Shown here: piece by piece, positions 52,495 through 58,828 of the stretch
How positions within the stretch are numbered: the first letter of the stretch is position 1
Layout: each line of letters begins with the position of its first letter
From: Pyrinomonadaceae bacterium
GTDB lineage: Bacteria; Acidobacteriota; Blastocatellia; Pyrinomonadales; Pyrinomonadaceae
NCBI GenBank assembly: GCA_019694395.1
Contig: JAIBCC010000036.1
Span: 1-58,828 of the forward strand
DNA: 58,828 bases
Reading direction: 5' to 3'
Program-made: the position numbers and the translations under genes
The notes under the pieces: generated by a model
Told to the model about the DNA's origin: nothing
The model's database searches: none
What the model saw: only the letters and a program-made list of their open reading frames with translations

Positions 52495-52522
52495 TTTTTA
52501 CTTTTTACTTTTGCCTTTTTAC
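52495..52522. repeat. Heptamer repeat (TTTTTAC)
   Basis: TTTTTAC, TTTTTAC, TTTTGCC and TTTTTAC end 7 bp before the stop codon of the DUF2203 gene. The unit is the complement of the AAAAAGT/GGCAAAA tracts at 44531 and 44883. Confidence 0.75.
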
Positions 52523-52528
52523 TTACTA

Positions 52529-52906
52529 TTAAAGCGGCTCTCTTCCTGCAAAACCAGCATCAAGATCGTGCCACCAGAGGATTTCATCGCCTTCGTCGAG
52601 CTGCCAACAGAGCAAAACTACCCGTCCGTTTCGCATTGCAGGGAAATCGATCAAGCCCCGATCATAGTCTTTTAGTTGAATTCCGAGTTCATCAATTTCG
52701 TGAGTCAGTTTGCCGATTTCGTAGAGGGCGTTAACATAACGTGAACCGCTTGTCATTCCGCCGCCGCCGCGTTCTGCTGCGGTTGCCGCATTTTTAACTT
52801 CATCACGAAACATACCGACATAGCCGTGCAGCATTTTGATCTTGACTAAAATCTCACGAGCCTTCGGCAGTAACTCATTTGCTTCGTCGAGTGTAAAAAG
52901 TTTCAT
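52529..52906 (-). CDS. DUF2203 domain-containing protein
   Basis: 125 residues, the full DUF2203 domain. Conserved blocks are FTLDEANELLPKAREIL, IGIQLKDYDRGLIDFPA in the form ELGIQLKDYDRGLIDFPAMRNGR, and VLLCWQLDEGDEILWWHD near the end. Function unknown. A Gly-rich insertion (ERGGGGMTSG) separates the helices. Gap to the NYN-domain gene is 63 bp in the same direction, so cotranscription is possible. Confidence 0.93.
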   Translation of the reverse strand: MKLFTLDEANELLPKAREILVKIKMLHGYVGMFRDEVKNAATAAERGGGGMTSGSRYVNALYEIGKLTHEIDELGIQLKDYDRGLIDFPAMRNGRVVLLCWQLDEGDEILWWHDLDAGFAGREPL

Positions 52907-52969
52907 TTTTATTGATTATACAGATTTGTAATTGCCTGTAAATGAAAAAATGGTATCCGAATTTAACTA

Positions 52970-53689
52970 TTATTCATCTCCAACTCTGACCAGATCGGAC
53001 AATTTTTCATCATCTTCGAGTGAATAATTCGGCGTTGGTTCGAGACGAATTTCAATTGTCATTCTTTGAAAGTTATCGTGTGAATGATTGCGTAAAAGCT
53101 CCGGCGGCGGCATTTCATCCGGCGGAATGAATGAAGGAACTTCGTAATGCTGGCTTTGTCCGGCATCTTTACGAACCAGATCACCGATTTCGCCCAAATC
53201 AATGAAAAAGTCTGCTACATCAATCAATTTCGGCGCAGTGTTGGAACGAAAACCGGCTATTTCTACCCGACAGCCTTTGTAAGCAACAGCATTGATGGCA
53301 TAAACAAAATCTTCGTCGCCCGAAACCAGAACAGCTGTGTCGTATTTGCCTGCCAGACTGAGCATATCAACGGCAATTTCGACATCCAGATTGGCTTTGC
53401 GGGTGCCGTCATAAAAGGTTTTCAGTTCTTTTTGAACTACCCGAAAACCATTTCGCCGCATCCACAACAAAAAGCCTTGTTGACGTTCTGCACCCGCATC
53501 CACGCCTGTATAAAAGAAAGCGCGAAGCAGTCTGCCGTCTCCGAGCAGAACTCGCAAAAGTTTATTGTAATCAATATCTAAATTATGAAAACGTGCCGCG
53601 TGAAACAAATTATTTCCGTCAATGAAGACTGCTACGCGACCGCGATTTCCAAACTGCCAAAGCGGATTGGTCGTCGTGTCTGACTGCAT
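52970..53689 (-). CDS. NYN (LabA/PIN-like) domain protein
   Basis: 239 residues. The NYN nuclease core (about 18-160) has VAVFIDGNNLFHA, KANLDVEIAVDML and AVLVSGDEDFVYAI, with the clustered aspartates of the PIN-like fold, and ends GCRVEIAGF. It likely acts on RNA. The C-terminal 70 residues are Pro/Glu-rich and unstructured in appearance. LabA-like proteins in cyanobacteria take part in clock output, but that cannot be transferred here. It is the upstream gene of a probable pair with DUF2203. Confidence 0.92.
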   Translation of the reverse strand: MQSDTTTNPLWQFGNRGRVAVFIDGNNLFHAARFHNLDIDYNKLLRVLLGDGRLLRAFFYTGVDAGAERQQGFLLWMRRNGFRVVQKELKTFYDGTRKANLDVEIAVDMLSLAGKYDTAVLVSGDEDFVYAINAVAYKGCRVEIAGFRSNTAPKLIDVADFFIDLGEIGDLVRKDAGQSQHYEVPSFIPPDEMPPPELLRNHSHDNFQRMTIEIRLEPTPNYSLEDDEKLSDLVRVGDE

Positions 53690-54118
53690 TTTATTTAACC
53701 CTTCTTGTAAATCAAAAGGCAGATTGGCAGGAATTTTTCGAGAATTTTGAGATGCTTAAATATTAGTTTTCCAAAAAGTTAAAATATTATTTTTCAAAAA
53801 TTAATGGCTAAATTATTTTTGTCCCGATTCCAACTAACTGCAATTTGATAAAAATATATATAAAAATCAATTATTAACACTTATAGTTTGCTATTTTGGA
53901 TGCAAATTGGTCAAGCCAATTTTAGTTTTCCGCGATAATTATTTAGTTGCGCAAAACAATTTTGTCCAATTATGGGAAATTGAGCAAAATAAAATTCGAT
54001 TAATAGATAAGTAAAACGTTTTAAATACAATTTGAGTCCCAGCTTCAGCAGGGAAAAAAGTGAAACCGTCTGAAGCAGAGACTCATTAACTTAGTCTTAT
54101 TTGATTACCTGATTAAAA
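53690..54118. other. AT-rich spacer with one hairpin
   Basis: This 429-bp stretch has no credible ORF. Near its right end GAGTCCCAGCTTCAG (54034-54048) and CTGAAGCAGAGACTC (54070-54084) form a stem with a 3-base internal mismatch, immediately downstream of the large minus-strand gene. It may act as a terminator, or be a repeat element; no T run follows. The rest shows only AT-rich sequence, probably including the NYN-gene promoter. Confidence 0.55.
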
Positions 54119-57013
54119 CTAATGATTCGCAACTGGCGAAAGCGAAATTGGTAATCCATCAGTTTTCGGAAAATCACGCAATCTGATTTTTAAGGCTTTT
54201 TTCGTTTCAATTATATTTGGAATTATCGCACTTTCCATCCCGCTGGCGTTTGTTTGTGAAACTAATCCGGTTGCATCCTGCGGAAACCAGGTTTTTCCGT
54301 CATCGAGTGAGACTTGCTGAATATAGTTAACGCCTTTGCCGGACAGCTCGCATTGTTTATTCAAACATTTGAGCGATAAACCTTGCGGCAAGCGAACAAA
54401 GGTTTGTTTAATTGAATACCAATCCGAATTGCCGCGCGCTTTATCACAAATTCTGAATTGGATTCTTCGCCCGCCTAACATCTTTTTAGCCTGATCGTTA
54501 AGACGAATATCTAATCGAATACTGCGCCAATCCAAGACTTCAAAATTAACGTCATTAGGTTGAAACGGATTGGTTTGAGTATTTTCAATTCTGGTTTCAA
54601 TCCGGAGATTCTCAACTTTGAAATCAAAATCCGTCAAAGCGTTTTGAATATTGAGCCCGATTTCAGCAGTTTCAACGGGAAAAATCGGTAAATTACCCAA
54701 ACTGTCAGGGGATTTAACCGTATTTATTTGACGATTTACGGCAAATGCTTCGATCTCTTTTCCTTCATTAGCCAAAATAGTTGGGCGAGCAGGAGAAACT
54801 GCAAAGATATTCTGGAGAAGCATATTTCTTTGATCTCCGAGCTCAAGTTCCAGTGTTACGCTATTAGTATCTTGCCATTGAGACGAGTCTTCAAAAACAT
54901 AAGTTTTTTCGCTGAAAACCAGAGTATTTGAATACATTACCGATGAATTGGCTGCGGAAGGTAGAGACGCGCCGGGGATTCCGTTCATATAGCCGTTTCC
55001 AAATTCTCCTTTGTAAACAGCGCGTTTTCCATTGACTTTAACTGCCTGAACTTGTTCCAATCGCTCGCCGTTGATCGTGACCTGTGTATCACCTTTTGAT
55101 ACTTTGACAGCAGCAATTGTAGGCGGTAATGGATAAAGATTTAAATTCAGACTTGCGGTCTCGCCGCCGTATTGATGTAATTCCAATTGACCGCCGCCGC
55201 TCGGAAAATTTGCTGTATCTATCTCAAAAGAAACATCTTTTCCATCTGAAGAATACATTAAACGTTTGGCATCAAAAACGAATTCTCCGCCAAAAGAAGG
55301 TTTATAAATTATCGATTCCAGACATCGGCAATTTCCGGTTTGGTTTCTCAAGGTAACAACTCTTTTTCCGCCAACGGTAAAAGTCTTTTGTGAATTGGGT
55401 TCAATATTCCAGCTTCCGATAGGGGTTAATTGAATAGAAAAAGTGGGACTTTGAATCTTATTAAATCCGCGTTTACCAACTATTTTTCCTTCAAGTTTAA
55501 TGTCTATCTTAGGAATTAAATTGAGGTCTTCTTTGGTTAAACTTAATTCCCATCCGCCGAATCCGACATTCTTTTTGAGCGGAAAATCTTTTTGAAATCC
55601 GCTGGAGGATGAAAGCGTTAGTTGAAAATCTTTTGTAAAGTTATCAGTCATCCAATCATTGACAATGTCAGCCGTGCGAATAATGTTTTGTCCGGCGTGC
55701 AAACACGAATCCATTAAGATTGGCATCGGTAAGGTAATTAAGTTAGGATCGGCGGTTGCTTGCCATTTATGAAAGACCATTGGATAGGCAGTCACAAAAC
55801 CGTTATCGTTCGGCTGAGTTTCAGCATAAAGAGAAATTTTTGTTGAAGGCGTATCTGTTGCTCCGTTCGGTATTCCATTTTCGACAGGCGTGGCTACGGT
55901 TGGGACAATTCTCAGCGGAGCTTTGTTAGTAATTTTAACGATAAAATCCAACGCGGCTGCCGCAATATTTATCCAAAATGCGATCTGCGGATATTTTTGG
56001 GCTAATTGTGCTGCGGCAAAAATACCGCCTTGTTGCAGCATTCGTCCGACACTGATATCAAAATCTTCAACTCTGACCGTTCGGGCAACGCATTGAACTC
56101 TACCCATAAAATCGTTGCCGCCATAGTAACCGTAATTATTGTAGCCATTATTGTAATAGCCGTTATTGTAACCATTATTATAGTAGCCGTTGTTATAGGG
56201 AGTGGGGTTGTAATATCCTCCAAATTGATTGTTTCCCCAACAGTTCGGAAGCTGAATATTAAAACTTTTTGCGATGCGTTCGATAGCCTGTTCAGCTAAA
56301 AAAGTGTCGTTTTGACCAAAATTGTTTATTCCGTTATTAGGATATATTCCGTTATAATTCGGATAATTATTGTAAAGATTGCGGTAATAATTTCGATAAA
56401 CGACTCCCTGCAATTCATTCAAAAACATTCCGATTTGGGCATAAGCATCAGCAATTTCCAGTGTCTTTTCACCGATTTTTTTGATGTCTTCCTGATTTTT
56501 ATTGATGAGATTCAGGATTTTTGAACGATATTGGGGTTTAGGATAAAGAAAGAAAATTGGTTGGCAATCATACGGAACGAGGAATGAATATTCCTTATAC
56601 CATCCGCGTTTTTTGAAATTGATTTCTTCGGAAACTGTTTTATTAGAATCGTCATTTCGTCCCGGGTTAATATAAGCAACTAAAAATGTCCAATCAAAAT
56701 TACTTTGATCAGGTTTTAAACTATTAACAGCTTCATCTATCAGACGAACTTTTAAAATATCATCTTTTTCAAGACGCGGAACCTGATTAATTGGAAGGGG
56801 AGCTTTACCCGCCCGCACGACATTGATCTCCATTCGGGCAATTTCCTGCCTGAAAACGGTCGAGTTAGCCATGTAATTATTCGGTTGATTTATGACAAAA
56901 TTATTTTGAAAGGGCTGTTGAGCAAAAGCTAATTTGCCTGACGATATAAAAAAAGCGACTACTAATAAAATAAAAAAGATAAAAATTAGTCTTCTTAAAA
57001 AATCAAAATACAT
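54119..57013 (-). CDS. Large secreted Asn/Tyr-rich protein, unknown function
   Basis: 964 residues from the ATG at 57013, which follows AAGGAG; an earlier ATG at 57046 lacks a ribosome site. The signal peptide ends LAFAQQ. Residues about 210-300 are a low-complexity Asn/Tyr/Gly region (NNGYYNNGYNN-type). The following part has a C-terminal half of beta-sandwich domains, including an IPT/TIG-like segment (PPTIAAVKVSKGDTQVTING). No enzyme motif is visible. Probable surface or matrix protein. It lies 37 bp behind the repeat protein gene and is probably cotranscribed with it. Confidence 0.75.
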   Translation of the reverse strand: MYFDFLRRLIFIFFILLVVAFFISSGKLAFAQQPFQNNFVINQPNNYMANSTVFRQEIARMEINVVRAGKAPLPINQVPRLEKDDILKVRLIDEAVNSLKPDQSNFDWTFLVAYINPGRNDDSNKTVSEEINFKKRGWYKEYSFLVPYDCQPIFFLYPKPQYRSKILNLINKNQEDIKKIGEKTLEIADAYAQIGMFLNELQGVVYRNYYRNLYNNYPNYNGIYPNNGINNFGQNDTFLAEQAIERIAKSFNIQLPNCWGNNQFGGYYNPTPYNNGYYNNGYNNGYYNNGYNNYGYYGGNDFMGRVQCVARTVRVEDFDISVGRMLQQGGIFAAAQLAQKYPQIAFWINIAAAALDFIVKITNKAPLRIVPTVATPVENGIPNGATDTPSTKISLYAETQPNDNGFVTAYPMVFHKWQATADPNLITLPMPILMDSCLHAGQNIIRTADIVNDWMTDNFTKDFQLTLSSSSGFQKDFPLKKNVGFGGWELSLTKEDLNLIPKIDIKLEGKIVGKRGFNKIQSPTFSIQLTPIGSWNIEPNSQKTFTVGGKRVVTLRNQTGNCRCLESIIYKPSFGGEFVFDAKRLMYSSDGKDVSFEIDTANFPSGGGQLELHQYGGETASLNLNLYPLPPTIAAVKVSKGDTQVTINGERLEQVQAVKVNGKRAVYKGEFGNGYMNGIPGASLPSAANSSVMYSNTLVFSEKTYVFEDSSQWQDTNSVTLELELGDQRNMLLQNIFAVSPARPTILANEGKEIEAFAVNRQINTVKSPDSLGNLPIFPVETAEIGLNIQNALTDFDFKVENLRIETRIENTQTNPFQPNDVNFEVLDWRSIRLDIRLNDQAKKMLGGRRIQFRICDKARGNSDWYSIKQTFVRLPQGLSLKCLNKQCELSGKGVNYIQQVSLDDGKTWFPQDATGLVSQTNASGMESAIIPNIIETKKALKIRLRDFPKTDGLPISLSPVANH

Positions 57014-57050
57014 TGCTGTCTCCTTAGATAAAACAAAAACCAGCATAAAT

Positions 57051-58828
57051 TTAACTCTGTTTTTCTTTAAATTGCCAGATTTTCCGATTATTACTAATCA
57101 GCCAATCTTTTTGTAGCATAAGCTCACCTGAAATACTGATTCCCTGATGACTTAAGTCGAAATTTTGGACAAATGAAATTGACCCAATTGAATTAACCGT
57201 AATGGCGAGACCGGTGCTGTCATTATTAGCATTGTTGTTAGTTCCCCAACCGACTGCAAACTCAATCACTTCTCCAGCCGTTAAAGCTAATGTCAGATCA
57301 TAGTTGACTTGAGTTCCAAACCCATTCACATTATTACTCCAGATCGGAGTTCCGTTTCTCAAGATAGTGGCATCAGTGGTAGTGCCAACCGTATCCAAGC
57401 CTTGAAATCTACCCTGGAATTGATAAGTTCCATTGGCAGGAGCAGTCCATCTGACGGCTGCCTTATTGCCATTGCCATTGGGATGTAAGTTCAGCAGATC
57501 AGCGGGTTGAGAAATAACTCCGGCATAACTGAGAGTGGTGCCGGTAGTATTCTTAGCCACCATATCACAACAAACTCCGCCGGGATTGTTAGACCAGACC
57601 CGAACGCCATTCCAGGGTTGACCGTTATTGGCATAAGCAGTAAAGGAAGCATTGGAAGTCTTGGTGCCGAAAGACCAGACCCCGTTGGGATTATTGGTCA
57701 GAGAAAAGTCATTAACTGCATTGTAAGTAACACTCGGTGTTGGTGTTGGCGTTGGTGTAACAGTAGGTGTTATGGTTGGCGTTGGGGTTGGAGGTAGAGG
57801 TGATGAACTAACGACAATAGCTAATCCGGTAGAATCATTATTGGCATTGTTGTTAGTTCCCCAACCGACTGCAAACTCAATCACTTCTCCAGCCGTTAAA
57901 GCCAATGTCAGATCATAGTTGACTTGAGTTCCAAACCCATTCACATTATTACTCCAGATCGGAGTTCCGTTTCTCAAGATAGTGGCATCAGTGGTGGTGC
58001 CAACCGTATCCAAACCTTGAAATCTACCCTGGAATTGATAAGTTCCATTGGCAGGAGCAGTCCATCTGACGGCTGCCTTATTGCCATTGCCATTGGGATG
58101 TAAGTTCAGCAGATCAGCGGGTTGAGAAATAACTCCGGCATAACTGAGAGTGGTGCCGGTAGTATTCTTAGCCACCATATCACAACAAACTCCGCCGGGA
58201 TTGTTAGACCAGACCCGAACGCCATTCCAGGGTTGACCGTTATTGGCATAAGCAGTAAAGGAAGCATTGGAAGTCTTGGTGCCGAAAGACCAGACCCCGT
58301 TGGGATTATTGGTCAGAGAAAAGTCATTAACTGCATTGTAAGTAACACTCGGTGTTGGCGTTGGTGTAACAGTAGGTGTTGCCGTAGGTGTAGGTGTAGG
58401 ATTTACGGTCGGAGTTGGAGTTGGGGTAACTGTAACTGTTGGAGTTGGAGTTACGGTCGGAGTTGGAGTTGGGGTCGGAGTTCCGGAAGTTGAACTAACG
58501 ACAATAGCTAATCCGGTAGAATCATTATTAGCATTGTTGTTAGTTCCCCAACCGACTGCAAACTCAATCACTTCTCCAGCCGTTAAAGCCAATGTCAGAT
58601 CATAGTTGACCTGAGTTCCAAACCCATTCACATTATTACTCCAGATCGGAGTTCCGTTTCTCAAGATAGTGGCATCAGTGGTAGTGCCAACCGTATCCAA
58701 GCCTTGAAATCTACCCTGGAATTGATAAGTTCCATTGGCAGGAGCAGTCCATCTGACGGCTGCCTTATTGCCATTGCCATTGGGATGTAAGTTCAGCAGA
58801 TCAGCGGGTTGAGAAATAACTCCGGCAT
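57051..58828 (-). CDS. Repeat protein of jelly-roll-like domains joined by Pro/Thr linkers (partial)
   Basis: The gene runs off the right edge; the frame is open to 58828, so the true start is outside. At least three copies of one domain of about 180 residues are present, at about 57190-57731, 57801-58346 and 58492 onwards. Each contains NDFSLTNNPNGVWSFG, VCCDMVAKNTTG, AAVRWTAPANGTYQFQGRFQG, GLDTVGTTTDATILRNG and GWGTNNNANNDSTGLAI. They resemble PEP-CTERM-type jelly-roll sheet domains that may bind carbohydrate. Linkers are alternating Pro/Thr/Val. The last 45 residues are unlike the repeats and unrecognised. It precedes the Asn/Tyr-rich protein gene, suggesting a joint surface role. Confidence 0.82.
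   Translation of the reverse strand, partial: AGVISQPADLLNLHPNGNGNKAAVRWTAPANGTYQFQGRFQGLDTVGTTTDATILRNGTPIWSNNVNGFGTQVNYDLTLALTAGEVIEFAVGWGTNNNANNDSTGLAIVVSSTSGTPTPTPTPTVTPTPTVTVTPTPTPTVNPTPTPTATPTVTPTPTPSVTYNAVNDFSLTNNPNGVWSFGTKTSNASFTAYANNGQPWNGVRVWSNNPGGVCCDMVAKNTTGTTLSYAGVISQPADLLNLHPNGNGNKAAVRWTAPANGTYQFQGRFQGLDTVGTTTDATILRNGTPIWSNNVNGFGTQVNYDLTLALTAGEVIEFAVGWGTNNNANNDSTGLAIVVSSSPLPPTPTPTITPTVTPTPTPTPSVTYNAVNDFSLTNNPNGVWSFGTKTSNASFTAYANNGQPWNGVRVWSNNPGGVCCDMVAKNTTGTTLSYAGVISQPADLLNLHPNGNGNKAAVRWTAPANGTYQFQGRFQGLDTVGTTTDATILRNGTPIWSNNVNGFGTQVNYDLTLALTAGEVIEFAVGWGTNNNANNDSTGLAITVNSIGSISFVQNFDLSHQGISISGELMLQKDWLISNNRKIWQFKEKQS
57190..58828. repeat. Near-identical long internal DNA repeats
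   Basis: The domain copies are almost identical at the nucleotide level, differing by only a few bases over about 540 bp. The anchor GTTCCCCAAC recurs at 57241, 57856 and 58543, i.e. offsets of 615 and 687 bp, the difference lying in the Pro/Thr-coding linker. This suggests recent duplication or gene conversion and may also hide assembly errors in copy number. Confidence 0.85.

Noticed and set aside
53147..53581. 144-residue plus-strand ORF opposite the NYN gene
   Set aside because: Lies fully inside a conserved gene on the other strand; composition and lack of a ribosome site speak against coding.
54034..54084. Cobalamin-type riboswitch
   Set aside because: GGGAAAAAAGTGAAAC superficially recalls the cobalamin box, but the other conserved elements are missing and the position is downstream, not upstream, of the nearest gene.

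Overview
The window looks like a chromosomal segment of an acidobacterium, most likely of the Blastocatellia/Pyrinomonadaceae type. This is an inference from gene content, not from a marker gene. Supporting features are the low G+C, an ECF-type sigma factor paired with a Hanks-type kinase carrying a TolB-like propeller, a second kinase with WG repeats, two very large sortilin/BNR-type propeller proteins, many secreted proteins of unknown function, and intergenic space full of REP-like hairpins and heptamer repeats. There is no phage module, CRISPR array, rRNA or recognisable plasmid function.

Layout. 1-8900: S41 protease, a secreted coiled-coil protein with a lipoprotein, a 54-residue membrane protein missed by length filters, a WG-repeat kinase, and two noncoding arrays with a 21-bp period. 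8900-17100: a large BNR propeller protein, a DUF805 gene with a damaged 5' end, a second propeller protein, and three tandem outer-membrane beta-barrel paralogues. Two of the barrels and the secreted protein at 7707 share a new-looking operator (TGTGACA-N10-TGTCAYA). 17200-25000: kynureninase, two GNAT genes, the kinase/ECF sigma pair, a divergent candidate small RNA, and ACMSD. 25000-36200: Uma2 nuclease, a secreted HEAT-like protein with an alkaline-phosphatase-fold enzyme, 3-hydroxyanthranilate dioxygenase, ArsC-like, DUF779, GrpB and an aldehyde dehydrogenase behind a good sigma-54 promoter. 36600-45000: a membrane protein split at an A9 run, a TPR protein, TrpS, an M50 protease, ATP-grasp, FG-GAP and EEP genes, then tRNA-Ala(CGC). 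45053-48111: a 3-kb segment bounded by a 22-bp repeat of the tRNA 3' end, an integration-type signature. 48287-58828: a second BNR protein, FMN reductase, DUF2203, NYN-domain protein, a large secreted Asn/Tyr-rich protein, and a repeat protein running off the right edge.

How the genes work together. Kynureninase, 3-hydroxyanthranilate dioxygenase and ACMSD are three steps of tryptophan catabolism, dispersed over about 14 kb rather than in one operon. The aldehyde dehydrogenase and DUF779 belong to a known association. The sigma/kinase locus contains two matching bipartite promoter-like sequences with identical spacing: one before the kinase, and one pointing the other way towards an intrinsic terminator with no gene in between. 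I regard this as the best candidate for an undescribed regulatory element. The other outstanding signals are the strictly phased 21-bp arrays, the heptamer arrays (two of them translated inside enzymes), the A9 slippage site and the tRNA-bounded island.
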